Shown in pieces: positions 10,301-19,434 of a stretch of DNA of 64,000 nucleotides. The translations under genes and the position numbers were made by a program. The stretch covers positions 186,001 to 250,000 of the forward strand of contig NZ_CAJYVQ010000008.1 in NCBI RefSeq assembly GCF_913778665.1. The letters run 5' to 3'. How positions within the stretch are numbered: the stretch's first letter is position 1; each line of letters begins with the position of its first letter. Under the pieces are notes generated by a model, which ran no database searches, was not told where the DNA came from, and worked only from the letters and a program-made list of their open reading frames with translations. Origin of the DNA: an uncultured Stenotrophomonas sp. GTDB lineage: Bacteria > Pseudomonadota > Gammaproteobacteria > Xanthomonadales > Xanthomonadaceae.

Positions 10301-10489
10301 CGCCCGATCGTGCTGACCGCGCTTGCCGCTGTGCTGGCGATGATTCCGCTGTCGCGCAGCGCGTTCTATGGCTCGATGGCGATCTCGATCATGGGAGGCC
10401 TGATCGTGGGCACCGTGCTGACCCTGGTGTTCCTGCCGGCGCTGTACGCCGCGTGGTTCCGGGTCAAGCCGGACGAATCCGGGGCGTAA
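7328..10489 (+). CDS. smeP: RND-family multidrug efflux transporter SmeP
   Basis: The 1053-residue inner-membrane proton/drug antiporter has the RND repeat: TM1, a large periplasmic loop, TM2-TM6, TM7, a second periplasmic loop and TM8-TM12. The proton-relay acidic pair of TM4 is present as LVDDAIIAVE (Asp403 and Asp404). In the TM10 region the AcrB lysine is replaced: the segment reads MIMRNSVILIDQI, as in many non-AcrB RND pumps. The start codon is GTG at 7328, 4 bp after the smeO stop. No outer-membrane gene follows; TolC is encoded on the other side of the regulator. A GGGGTCGGATCC-type hairpin and SMAG elements follow the stop. Confidence 0.93.
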   Translation: MRRFNLSEWALANRPLVLFAMLAFALIGAWSYKHLGQSEDPPFTFKAMVVRTLWPGATAEQVSRQVTEPIEKALMNTGEYEFIRSYSRPGESQVIFMARDSLRSKQIPDLWYQVRKRVGDIRATLPREIVGPFFNDEFGDTYGNIYALTGKGFDYAVMRDYADRIQLELQRVPDVGKIDLVGLQDEKVWIELSNTRLATLGVSMQQVQQALADQNAVTGTSFFETATDRVQLRVTGQFNDIEAIRQFPIRAGERTVHLGDIAEVKRGFADPASPKMRFMGEEAIGLAVAMKDGGDILKLGANLDAEFERLQKTLPAGMQLRKVSDQPQSVEESVGEFVQVLTEAVVIVLLVSFFSLGLRTGLVVGVTIPLVLAMTFFVMHYFDIGLHKISLGALVLALGLLVDDAIIAVEMMATKMEQGFDRLRAASFAWESTAFPMLTGTLITAAGFLPIATAASSTGEYTRSLFQVVTIALVVSWIAAVLFIPYLGDKMLPDLFNPQPPKPGSLSARWHAKRQQWADRYPSLANLIAPPQHGHDHDPYQRPFYRSFRRFLDTCLRHRWWVIAATVALFVFSLMMFRFVPQQFFPDSTRPELMVDIELAEGASLRSTQAQAEKLEKLLSSREGIANYVSYVGTGSPRFYLPLDQQLPATNFAQFVVLAKDIKSRESTRDWLLHEVIPKFPDVQMRVTRLENGPPVGYPVQMRISGEHIEKVQAIARQVEAKVRENPHVMNVNLDWSEPSKVVRLVIDQERARALGVSSAQVSQFLSSSLAGQSVSVYREGNRQIEMLLRGPADERNQLELLSSLSMPTANGGSITLSQVATMEYGFEDGIIWHRNRLPTVTVRADISDGMQPLDVVHQILPTLDGIRAELPSGYLLETGGTVEDSARGQNSIKAGMPLFLVVVATLLMLQLRSFSRAAMVLVTAPLGIIGATLFLLLFRAPFGFVALLGTIALAGMIMRNSVILIDQIQQDIDAGHDRWHSIIDATVRRFRPIVLTALAAVLAMIPLSRSAFYGSMAISIMGGLIVGTVLTLVFLPALYAAWFRVKPDESGA

Positions 10490-10498
10490 CGCCAACCA

Positions 10499-10538
10499 GG
10501 GTCGGATCCCTTTCCCTCGGGGAAAGGGCTCTGACCCC
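10499..10538. repeat. GGGTCGGATCC / GGCTCTGACCC hairpin repeat, copy 1
   Basis: An 18-bp imperfect inverted repeat (GGGTCGGATCCCTTTCCC against GGGAAAGGGCTCTGACCC) lies 9 bp after the smeP stop. The same asymmetric hairpin occurs at 44298-44336, and a perfect version at 24801-24841. All three lie 3' of plus-strand genes. Confidence 0.8.
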
Positions 10539-10568
10539 ACCCATGCCGGTTGTTCCCTTCCCAGGTGG

Positions 10569-10588
10569 GTGCCAACCTTGGGTGGCAC
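10569..10588. repeat. Short palindrome (SMAG-like, GGTGCCAACC type)
   Basis: GTGCCAACC and GGGTGGCAC form a 9-bp stem with one mismatch and a TT loop. It sits between the smeP hairpin repeat and the SMAG element at 10597. Confidence 0.6.
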
Positions 10589-10596
10589 GAATGCAT

Positions 10597-10621
10597 GGAT
10601 CCACGCATGGCGTGGATCTAC
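10597..10621 (-). repeat. SMAG palindrome overlapping the LysR stop codon
   Basis: A 9-bp perfect stem, GATCCACGC (10598-10606) and GCGTGGATC (10610-10618), has an ATG loop and is followed by TAC. Read on the minus strand it begins GTAG, the SMAG signature. The TAG of that GTAG is the stop codon of the LysR gene. Confidence 0.88.
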
Positions 10622-11523
10622 TGCAGCTGCAGGCCGGACCGCAGCACCGGCAACAACCACTCGATGAACACCTGCACGCGTTGCGCACGGTGTTGCCGAT
10701 GAGGCTGCAGCAGGGTCACCGGCAGCGGCTGCGCCACGTACTGCGGCATCACTTCCACCAGTTCGCCGGATTGCAGTTCCGCCTGCACGTCGTAACGCGG
10801 AATCTGCAGCAACCCCAGCCCGGCCACGCAGCACGCGATCGACGCTTCTGCGCTGTTCACCCGCACCCAGCCGGGCATCGGCAATGTGCGCAGCTGCGCG
10901 CCCTCCTGCCACTCCCACGGTTCCACCCGTGCCGTGGTCGGCGAGGCGTAGTTCACTGCACGGTGCTGCTGCAGGTCGGCAGGCTGCTGCGGCATGCCGT
11001 GTTCACGCAGGTACGCCGGCGCGGCGACGTTAACGAAGTCGAGCCGGCCCAGCGTGCGCGCCACCAGGCTGGAATCGCCCAGCTGGCCGACCCGCAGCAC
11101 CGCATCGCAACCGTCTTCGATCAGGTTCACCGCGCGGTCGGTCATGCCCAGATCCACTTCCACCTGGGGGTGCCGCGCGAAGAAATCCGGCAGGGCCGGG
11201 GCGATGATGCGGCGGCCGATGCGGCTGGGCACGTCGATCTTCAGCAGGCCCGTAGGCTGCGCGTCGTCCTGGCGGAACAGGGCTTCGACGTCTTCGACTT
11301 CGGCGATCAGGCGCAGGCAGCGCGCATGGAACACGTCGCCATCGTGGGTGGTGGAGACGCGGCGGGTCGAGCGCTGCAGCAGGCGGGTGCCGAGCCGCTG
11401 CTCCAGTTCGGCCACCGCTGCCGAAACCGTCGAGCGGGGCAGGCCGAGCTGGTCGGCGGCGCGGGTGAAGCTGGCACAATCAACCACACGGGTGAAGATA
11501 CGGAAGCGATCGATCCGGTCCAT
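10618..11523 (-). CDS. LysR-family transcriptional regulator
   Basis: The 301-residue protein has an N-terminal winged helix (residues 1-60: FTRVVDCASFTRAADQLGL, then STVSAAVAELEQRLGTRLL) and a LysR effector-binding domain. The latter includes SRIGRRIIAPALPDF and GLGLLQIPRYDVQ. It belongs to the group often found next to oxidoreductases. It is divergent from the SDR gene at 11641 with 117 bp between start codons, the usual geometry for a LysR activator and its target, so the SDR is the likely regulated gene (inferred). Its TAG stop codon lies inside a SMAG palindrome. Confidence 0.88.
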   Translation of the reverse strand: MDRIDRFRIFTRVVDCASFTRAADQLGLPRSTVSAAVAELEQRLGTRLLQRSTRRVSTTHDGDVFHARCLRLIAEVEDVEALFRQDDAQPTGLLKIDVPSRIGRRIIAPALPDFFARHPQVEVDLGMTDRAVNLIEDGCDAVLRVGQLGDSSLVARTLGRLDFVNVAAPAYLREHGMPQQPADLQQHRAVNYASPTTARVEPWEWQEGAQLRTLPMPGWVRVNSAEASIACCVAGLGLLQIPRYDVQAELQSGELVEVMPQYVAQPLPVTLLQPHRQHRAQRVQVFIEWLLPVLRSGLQLQ

Positions 11524-11640
11524 TGTTCGCTGACTCTGGAAAGTTAAGTCAATGTGGCGGGCTTTATCCGCTTTTTCTGCACGATATCGTCGTCAGGGCA
11601 GGGTTGCCACCCCGGGCAGCCCCCTCCCGAGACCGAACCC

Positions 11641-12414
11641 ATGTCCGATCATTCCCTCAAGGGCAAGACTGTGCTGATCGCCGGTGGCGCCAAGAATCTG
11701 GGCGGCCTGCTGGCCCGTGATTTCGCCGCGCAGGGCGCCCAGGCCATCGTCATCCACTACAACAGCGCCGCCACCCACGCCGATGCCGAAGCCACCGTCG
11801 CCGCGGTGCAGGCCGCCGGCAGCAAGGCCGTTGCCCTGCAGGGCGACCTGACCTCGGCCGCAGCGATGGAGCGCTTGTTTGCCGATGCCGTGGCAGCGGT
11901 CGGTCGCCCCGATATCGCGATCAACACCGTGGGCAAGGTACTGAAGAAGCCGCTGCTGGAGATCAGCGAAGCGGAGTACGACCAGATGAGCGCGGTCAAC
12001 GCCAAGGCCGCCTTTTTCTTCCTCAAGGAAGCCGGTCGCCACGTCAACGATGGTGGCCGCATCTGCACCGTCGTCACCTCATTGCTGGGTGCGTACACGC
12101 CGTTCTATTCCAGCTACGCCGGCACCAAAGCGCCGGTCGAGCACTTCACGCGTGCCGCGTCGAAGGAGTTCGGCGAGCGTGGCATCTCGGTGACCGCGAT
12201 CGGCCCCGGCCCGATGGATACGCCGTTCTTCTACCCGGCCGAGAGTGCTGATGCGCAGGCGTATCACAAGACCGCAGCGGCGCTGTCGGCCTTCACCCGC
12301 ACTGGCCTGACCGACATCGCCGACATCGTGCCATGGATACGCTTCCTGGTGACCGATGGCTGGTGGATGACCGGGCAGACGATTCTGGTCAATGGTGGGT
12401 ACACCACCAAATAA
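11641..12414 (+). CDS. Short-chain dehydrogenase/reductase (SDR)
   Basis: The 257-residue NAD(P)-dependent oxidoreductase has a modified glycine-rich nucleotide motif, AGGAKNLGGLLA, near residue 14. The catalytic segment is SLLGAYTPFYSSYAGTKAPVEHF, with the Tyr-x-x-x-Lys pair within YAGTK, and the C-terminal NGGYTTK replaces the common DGG. The product is soluble and cytosolic. ATG 11641 begins right after a purine-rich stretch; an open extension to 11554 would run into the divergent promoter. The substrate cannot be told. The neighbouring LysR gene is its likely regulator. Confidence 0.88.
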   Translation: MSDHSLKGKTVLIAGGAKNLGGLLARDFAAQGAQAIVIHYNSAATHADAEATVAAVQAAGSKAVALQGDLTSAAAMERLFADAVAAVGRPDIAINTVGKVLKKPLLEISEAEYDQMSAVNAKAAFFFLKEAGRHVNDGGRICTVVTSLLGAYTPFYSSYAGTKAPVEHFTRAASKEFGERGISVTAIGPGPMDTPFFYPAESADAQAYHKTAAALSAFTRTGLTDIADIVPWIRFLVTDGWWMTGQTILVNGGYTTK

Positions 12415-12430
12415 GGAAGCTACGCATGGA

Positions 12431-12464
12431 GTGGCTCTACAGCAGAGCCACCCCATGGGTGGCT
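12431..12464. repeat. Alternative hairpins between the SDR and leuB ends
   Basis: GTGGCTCT (12431-12438) can pair with AGAGCCAC (12444-12451). The same middle segment can instead pair onward, as AGCCACCC with GGGTGGCT (12457-12464, loop CAT), giving a SMAG-like stem. It lies in the 98-bp gap where the SDR (+) and the BCAA operon end (leuB, -) converge, so it may serve as a terminator for either. Confidence 0.55.
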
Positions 12465-12512
12465 GCGCACAGTTCAATGTCGGGCAGCGGCCACGACGGG
12501 TTGCCCGATGGA

Positions 12513-13574
12513 TCAGGCCAGCTTTGCCAGTACCGCGTCGGTGGCGGCGGCCGTGCTCACTGCCTGGCCCCTGGCGGCCAGGTCGGCAGTGAACACACCC
12601 TCATCCAGCACCGCATGCACGGCCGCTTCCACCGCTGTTGCCTCCGCTTCCAAGCCCAGCGAATGGCGCAACAGCATCGCCGCGCTGAAGATCGTTGCGT
12701 ACGGGTTGGCGATGCCCTTGCCGGCAATGTCCGGTGCCGAACCATGGATCGGTTCGTAGATACCCACCGCGCCCGGCTCTCCCAGCGAGGCCGAGGGCAG
12801 CAGGCCCAGCGAGCCGGCCAGCATCGAGGCCTCATCGGTGAGGATGTCGCCGAACATGTTCTCGGTCACGATCACGTCGTATTCGCGCGGCTTGGCCAGC
12901 AGGTGCATGGCCATCGAGTCGACCAGCTGGTGCTCCAGGGCAATGTCCGGGAATTCCTCGCGGCCGATGCGCGCGGCCACGTCACGCCACAGGCGCGAAG
13001 TCTCCAGCACGTTGGCCTTGTCCACCGAAGTGACCTTGCCGCGACGCTGTTGGGCCAAGCGGAAGGCGCTGCGCAGCACGCGCTCGATCTCGCCCACGGT
13101 GTAGCGGCACAGGTCGCTGGCGCTATCGGCGTCGCGGGTCTTGTCGCCGAAATAGATGCCGCCGGTCAGTTCGCGCACCACCACGAAGTCCACGCCCTGC
13201 AGCAGCTCGGCCTTGATCGGCGAGGCGTGCAGCGCGGCTTCATGGGTGCGCACCGGGCGCAGGTTGGCATACAGGCCCAGTGCCTTGCGGATCGCCAGCA
13301 AGCCCTGCTCCGGGCGCACCTTGGCATTCGGGTCGGACCACTTCGGGCCACCCACGGCGCCCAGCAGCACCGCATTGGCGGCCTTGCAGGCAGCCAGCGT
13401 CGAGGCAGGTAACGGTTCGCCGTGGCGGTCGATGGCGATGCCACCGATATCGTGCTCGCTGAAGGTGAAGGTGTGGTTGAAGCGCTCGGCGACAGACTTC
13501 AGGACGGCGACTGCTGCGGCGGCCACTTCCGGGCCGATGCCATCACCGGGCAGGACAACAATTTCAGCGTGCAT
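12513..13574 (-). CDS. leuB: 3-isopropylmalate dehydrogenase LeuB
   Basis: The 353-residue enzyme oxidatively decarboxylates 3-isopropylmalate to 2-ketoisocaproate with NAD, the third leucine-specific step. The signature is clear: [13 protein letters not shown] at residues 4-16, [10 protein letters not shown] near residue 75, and the metal/substrate region [27 protein letters not shown]. The C-terminus carries the NAD-binding [17 protein letters not shown] 13574 begins 11 bp inside the end of leuD, so the two are translationally coupled. It is the last gene of the ilv-leu operon. Confidence 0.96.
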   Translation of the reverse strand: MHAEIVVLPGDGIGPEVAAAAVAVLKSVAERFNHTFTFSEHDIGGIAIDRHGEPLPASTLAACKAANAVLLGAVGGPKWSDPNAKVRPEQGLLAIRKALGLYANLRPVRTHEAALHASPIKAELLQGVDFVVVRELTGGIYFGDKTRDADSASDLCRYTVGEIERVLRSAFRLAQQRRGKVTSVDKANVLETSRLWRDVAARIGREEFPDIALEHQLVDSMAMHLLAKPREYDVIVTENMFGDILTDEASMLAGSLGLLPSASLGEPGAVGIYEPIHGSAPDIAGKGIANPYATIFSAAMLLRHSLGLEAEATAVEAAVHAVLDEGVFTADLAARGQAVSTAAATDAVLAKLA

Positions 13575-14142
13575 GCTCACTCTCGTAACGTTCGATTTCA
13601 GGGACGCGGCCCAACAGATACCCCAACTGGTCGACACCTTCCAGCAGGCAGGTCTGCGAGAAGCCATCCAGCGGGAAGGAATAGACGCGGCCATCGGGGG
13701 TGCGCAGTTCGCGCGTGGCCACGTCGATGGTCAGCTCATCGTCCGGGCGCTGCATCAGCACCTGCACGTCGGCTTCGTCCAGCACGATCGGCAGCAGGCC
13801 GTTCTTCAGCGAATTACCGCGGAAGATATCGGCGATCTCGCTGCTGACGATGGCGCGCAGGCCGAGGTCGGTCAGTGCCCAGGGTGCATGCTCGCGCGAT
13901 GAGCCGCAGCCGAAGTTGCGCCCGGCCAGCAGGATGCTGCGGCCGGCGTTGTGCGGCTGGTTGAAGGCGAAGTCGGCCACCGGCGAACCGTCGGCCTGCC
14001 AGCGCCAGTCATTGAAGGCGTTGCGGCCCAGACCGGCACGTTCGGTGGTGGACAGGAACCGCGCCGGAATGATCTGGTCGGTATCGATGTTGGTCTGGCG
14101 CAGCACCACGCTGGACGAGGTCAGGGTACGGAAACCGGCCAT
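13564..14142 (-). CDS. leuD: 3-isopropylmalate dehydratase small subunit LeuD
   Basis: The 192-residue small subunit of isopropylmalate isomerase pairs with LeuC to isomerise 2- to 3-isopropylmalate. Family motifs are [13 protein letters not shown] near residue 18, [15 protein letters not shown] near residue 74 (the aconitase swivel domain) and the LPLDGFSQ-like [13 protein letters not shown] near the end. ATG 14142 is preceded by a strong AGGAGG site. It overlaps the leuC stop by one base (TGATG) and the leuB start by 11 bases. Confidence 0.96.
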   Translation of the reverse strand: MAGFRTLTSSSVVLRQTNIDTDQIIPARFLSTTERAGLGRNAFNDWRWQADGSPVADFAFNQPHNAGRSILLAGRNFGCGSSREHAPWALTDLGLRAIVSSEIADIFRGNSLKNGLLPIVLDEADVQVLMQRPDDELTIDVATRELRTPDGRVYSFPLDGFSQTCLLEGVDQLGYLLGRVPEIERYESEHAR

Positions 14143-15560
14143 CACGCCACCTCCTGTGCGAACAGTTCGCGGGTATCGGCGACGTGCCCGTTCACCGCGG
14201 CCCACGCCGCGCTCATCGGCGACGCCAGCAGCGTGCGCGAACCGGGACCCTGACGGCCTTCGAAGTTGCGGTTGCTGGTGCTCACGGCCAGCTGGTCGGG
14301 TGCAACCAGATCGCCGTTCATGGCGATGCACATCGAGCAGCCTGGCTCGCGCCACTCCGCTCCGGCCGCACGCACGATCTCATGGATACCCTCGGCCTCG
14401 GCCTCGCGCTTGACGATCTCCGAGCCCGGCACCACCAGCATGCGAACCCGGTCAGCGACGCGACGACCGCGGAGCACCTGCGCCACCTCGCGCATGTCGC
14501 TCAGGCGGCCATTGGTGCACGAACCGACGAACACCACGTCCACCGGCGTACCGGCCAGCGCCTTGCCGGCCTGGAAATGCATGTAGTCCAGGCCTTTCTG
14601 CGCGGCGGCATCGTTGGCGGCCGGAATCGGCGCGTCCACGGCGATGGCCGTGCCCGGGTGGGTGCCCCAGGTCAGCGTCGGGCGGATGTCGGCCGCATCG
14701 ATATGCACTTCGCTGTCGAAACGTGCGCCCTCATCGCTGCGCAGCTGCTTCCAGCGTGTGACGGCGGCGTCGAACTCGGCACCCTTGGGACCACGTGGCG
14801 TCCGGGCGACGAAGTCGAAGGTGACCTGGTCCGGCGCCACCATGCCGGCACGCGCGCCGGCTTCGATCGACATGTTGCACAGGGTCATGCGCTGTTCCAT
14901 GTCCATCGCCTCGATGGTGCTGCCACGGAACTCAATGACGTGGCCGGTGCCACCGTTGACGCCGATCACGCCGATGATGTGCAGCACCACGTCCTTGGCA
15001 CCGACGCCGGGCGCCAGCGGGCCATCGACGGTGATGGCAAAGGTCTTGGCCTTGCGCTGCAGCAGGCACTGCGTGGCCAGCACATGGCCGACTTCGCTGG
15101 TGCCGATGCCGAACGCCAGCGAGCCGAAGGCACCGTGGGTAGAGGTGTGGCTGTCGCCGCAGACGATGGTCATGCCGGGCTGGGTGAAGCCCTGTTCCGG
15201 CGCGATCACGTGGACGATGCCGCGGTTGTCCGAGGCCATGTCGAACAGTTCGATGCCATGTTCGGCGCAGTTGCGCGCCAGCGTGGCCACCTGCGCTTCG
15301 GAAGCGGCGCTGGCATAGGGCAGCGTACCGTCGGCGGCGGCCGGCAGGGTCGGCGTGGAGTGGTCCATCGTCGCCTTGGTGCGGTCCGGCCGGCGCGGCG
15401 ACAGGCCACGCTCGCGGAGCTCGGTGAAGGCCTGCGGCGAGGTGACCTCGTGGATCAGGTGCAGGTCGATGTACAGCACGGCGGGCGCGCTGTCGGATTC
15501 GGGAACCACCACGTGGGCGTCCCACAGTTTGTCGTACAGGGTGCGGGGTGCGGAAGTCAT
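14142..15560 (-). CDS. leuC: 3-isopropylmalate dehydratase large subunit LeuC
   Basis: The 472-residue large subunit carries the [4Fe-4S] cluster. Cluster cysteines are visible in [10 protein letters not shown] and in the C-x-x-C of [11 protein letters not shown]. Substrate-site stretches include [23 protein letters not shown] and [12 protein letters not shown]. The length (about 470) is normal. ATG 15560 gives [18 protein letters not shown], the typical N-terminus. A 61-bp gap separates it from the methyltransferase upstream; leuD overlaps downstream. Confidence 0.96.
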   Translation of the reverse strand: MTSAPRTLYDKLWDAHVVVPESDSAPAVLYIDLHLIHEVTSPQAFTELRERGLSPRRPDRTKATMDHSTPTLPAAADGTLPYASAASEAQVATLARNCAEHGIELFDMASDNRGIVHVIAPEQGFTQPGMTIVCGDSHTSTHGAFGSLAFGIGTSEVGHVLATQCLLQRKAKTFAITVDGPLAPGVGAKDVVLHIIGVIGVNGGTGHVIEFRGSTIEAMDMEQRMTLCNMSIEAGARAGMVAPDQVTFDFVARTPRGPKGAEFDAAVTRWKQLRSDEGARFDSEVHIDAADIRPTLTWGTHPGTAIAVDAPIPAANDAAAQKGLDYMHFQAGKALAGTPVDVVFVGSCTNGRLSDMREVAQVLRGRRVADRVRMLVVPGSEIVKREAEAEGIHEIVRAAGAEWREPGCSMCIAMNGDLVAPDQLAVSTSNRNFEGRQGPGSRTLLASPMSAAWAAVNGHVADTRELFAQEVA

Positions 15561-15621
15561 GCGTGTGCCTGGCGGAAGTACGAAGGTGCGGACATCAGGA
15601 AAGATAGCGAAAAGTGTTGAG

Positions 15622-16401
15622 TCAGCGGCGGCGGGCGAGGACCCGCAGCCGCACGTAGTCGGCCAGCGGCTGGCCGGCGGTGTTGCGCGGCAGATCGGCC
15701 AGCAGTGCAGCCGCGGCGTCGCGCACAGTGGCACGGGCATTGGCGGGCAGGTCATCCAGCAGCGGCGCGGCGAAGACGCGCAGCCAGCCGGCCACGCCGG
15801 TCGGCAGCGCCGTCGGGCGCGGCGTGCATTCGATCAGCTGCACCTGGAAGCCATGCTGGCGCAGGCGGTCGGCGTAGGCATCGGCGGTCGGGAAGTACCA
15901 CTGGAAGGCACTGGCGCCGTAGCCATGGGCCACGCGTGCGGCCTGCAGCGCTGCGATGATCGTGGCCACGTTGCCATGGCCGCCGAATTCGGCAACGAAG
16001 CGGCCGCCAGCGCGCAACGCCCGGCGCACGCCTTCCAGCACGCGGTCGGGGTTGCCCATCCAATGCAGCGCGGCGTTGCTGAACACCGCATCGAACTCAC
16101 TGTCGAACGACAGCGCATGGCCGTCCATCACCTGCGCGTCGACACCGCGCGCGCGGGCGGCGATCACCAGTTCCGGCGAGGCATCCACGCCGTGGATGCG
16201 CGCACCGCTCAGCGCCAGCTCGGTGCTGAGTACGCCATCGCCACAGCCCAGGTCGAGGATGCGCTCACCGGCGCGCGGATCGAGCAGGCGCGCCACCGCG
16301 CCGCCGAGCAGTGGCACGAAGCCGGCATCGATTGCATAGTCCTGGGCATTCCACTGCTGGCCAGCGGCGCTGGTCGGGGTGGGGGTATCGAAGGCGCTCA
16401 T
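15622..16401 (-). CDS. Class I SAM-dependent methyltransferase inside the ilv-leu operon
   Basis: The 259-residue protein has a Methyltransf_11/25-type fold: motif [13 protein letters not shown], motif [25 protein letters not shown] and motif [20 protein letters not shown]. The wording around FSNAALHWM resembles trans-aconitate 2-methyltransferase (Tam), a known clean-up enzyme for an aconitase inhibitor. That would fit a gene lodged between leuA and leuC, whose product is aconitase-like, but the substrate is inferred. ATG 16401 has AGGAAG upstream; leuA ends 10 bp before it. Confidence 0.85.
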   Translation of the reverse strand: MSAFDTPTPTSAAGQQWNAQDYAIDAGFVPLLGGAVARLLDPRAGERILDLGCGDGVLSTELALSGARIHGVDASPELVIAARARGVDAQVMDGHALSFDSEFDAVFSNAALHWMGNPDRVLEGVRRALRAGGRFVAEFGGHGNVATIIAALQAARVAHGYGASAFQWYFPTADAYADRLRQHGFQVQLIECTPRPTALPTGVAGWLRVFAAPLLDDLPANARATVRDAAAALLADLPRNTAGQPLADYVRLRVLARRR

Positions 16402-16411
16402 CTCGGCTTCC

Positions 16412-17994
<1,583 letters not shown>

Positions 17995-17998
<4 letters not shown>

Positions 17999-19086
17999 AG
18001 GGAAATCTCCTCGACAGCGGGCGTTGCGGCTTGCAGGTGGGAAGGGGAAGAGGTGGGGGCGGACGGCGTGCTGGCCCTGTCGGGCGAGCGGGGTGTTTCG
18101 CTGCGCCGTCGCCGCGGTTTGCGTGGCGGGCGCGGACGGATGTCGGTCAGCAGGCCGGCCAGCACGCCGGCATCAATGTTGCCGCCGGACACTACCGCGC
18201 ACTTGCGGCGGCCGGCTACGCGGCGCCCGGCGGCCAGGGCCAGCGCGCCGGCTCCTTCGGCGATGATGTGTTCTTCCAGCGCCAGCCTGACCAGGGTTTC
18301 GCGCAGCTCGGCTTCGCGCACGATCACCACGTCGTCCAGCAGCGAGGTGCACAGGCGGCGGGTCAGGAAGCCGGGGATCTTCACTCGCACGCCATCGGCC
18401 AGCGAGGCGACGGGGGCGATCTCACGGATATCGCCGCGGATCGCGCGCGCCATCGAGTCAACGCCTTCCACCTGCGCACCAACCACGCGCACGCCCTGTG
18501 ATTTCAGCGCCAGTGCAACGCCCGAGGCCAGGCCACCGCCGCCGATCGGCACGATCACCACGTCCGGTGCGTGCGCGGCCAGCTCGATGCCGACCGTGCC
18601 CTGGCCGGCAATCACATCGGCATCGTCGAACGCGGACAGGAAACGGTAGCCGTGGCGCTGCGCCAGTTCGACCGCGAAGGCGTAGGCCTCATCGTAACTG
18701 TTGCCATGCTGGCGCACGGTGGCGCCCCAGTGAGCGACGCCGGCGATCTTGGTGGCCGGTGCGCCGTGCGGCATCACGGTGATGGCCGGCACATCCAGGC
18801 GATAGGCCGCCCACGCAACGCCCTGCGCATGGTTGCCGGCCGAGGCGCAGATCACCGGCCGGGTGTCACCGCGCTCGCGACCGGCCAGCAGCGCATTCAA
18901 TGCGCCGCGTACCTTGTAGGAACCGGTGCGCTGCAGGTTCTCCAGCTTCAGCCAGGTACCGAAGCGTTCGGCATGGTGCAGCGGGGTTGGTGGCAGGAAG
19001 CGGCGCAGGCGGGCCTGCGCTGCCAGGACGTCGGCAACGCTTACGTCGCCGACATCGCTTTCCTGGCTGGCATCAGCGGCCGGCAT
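17995..19086 (-). CDS. ilvA: Threonine dehydratase IlvA, short form with basic Pro/Arg/Ser tail
   Basis: This PLP enzyme deaminates threonine to 2-oxobutyrate for isoleucine synthesis. The PLP lysine lies in [12 protein letters not shown], and the phosphate-binding loop [10 protein letters not shown] and [11 protein letters not shown] are present. At 363 residues from ATG 19086 it lacks the C-terminal ACT-like regulatory domain of E. coli IlvA. In its place is a tail of roughly 55 residues, first Arg/Pro-rich ([14 protein letters not shown]), then Ser/Thr/Pro-rich. Feedback inhibition by isoleucine is therefore doubtful (inference). The start has only a weak site (CTGGTGG); an alternative ATG is at 19119. 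It overlaps the preceding 37-codon ORF and, as GTGA, leuA. Confidence 0.92.
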
Positions 19087-19186
19087 GGGCCACCAGCGGG
19101 GTGCGGGCGACCGCCGCATGCGGGCACGGGCGGCGAAGAAGACGCCTCCGTACCGGCACCGTGGTCGCTACGGTACGGGTGTTCAT
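19073..19186 (-). CDS. 37-residue Arg-rich ORF bridging ilvM and ilvA
   Basis: ATG at 19186 overlaps the ilvM stop as ATGA and is preceded by GGAAGGAG seven bases upstream, the best ribosome-binding site nearby. The peptide begins MNTRTVATTVPVRRRLLRR, is strongly basic and has no recognised family. Its TGA stop (19075-19073) lies past the ilvA ATG at 19086, so it overlaps ilvA by 14 bp. It could be a real small protein or a translational-coupling device that delivers ribosomes to the weak ilvA start. No obvious run of Ile/Leu/Val codons argues for attenuation. Confidence 0.5.
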   Translation of the reverse strand: MNTRTVATTVPVRRRLLRRPCPHAAVARTPLVAHAGR

Positions 19187-19434
19187 GACGATACTCCTTC
19201 CACGGCGGTGACCTGCACGGACACGCAGTCGTAGATCTTCTCGATCTGCCGGCACAGCGTCTCGGCGGGGCGCTCACCGTCCACCACCAGTTGCAGGTGC
19301 CAGCGGCCATCGTCGGCGGCCACGGGCGCACCGCTGATCGCACGCGGTGCGAAACCGCGGCGTTCGGCCATGCCGATCACGCGCAGCAGCGCGCCTTCAG
19401 CCGGGTGCAGCACCAGGTCAAGCCGGTAGTGCAT
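19183..19434 (-). CDS. ilvM: Acetolactate synthase small (regulatory) subunit, IlvM-like
   Basis: The 83-residue protein is a single ACT domain beginning MHYRLDLVLHPAEGALLRVIGMAERRGF and containing a WHLQLVVDGERPAETLCRQIEKIYDC-like second half. Its size matches IlvM (about 85 residues), not IlvN/IlvH. It regulates and stabilises the catalytic subunit encoded just upstream. ATG 19434 follows AGGAG and lies 17 bp inside the end of ilvG. Confidence 0.9.
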   Translation of the reverse strand: MHYRLDLVLHPAEGALLRVIGMAERRGFAPRAISGAPVAADDGRWHLQLVVDGERPAETLCRQIEKIYDCVSVQVTAVEGVSS

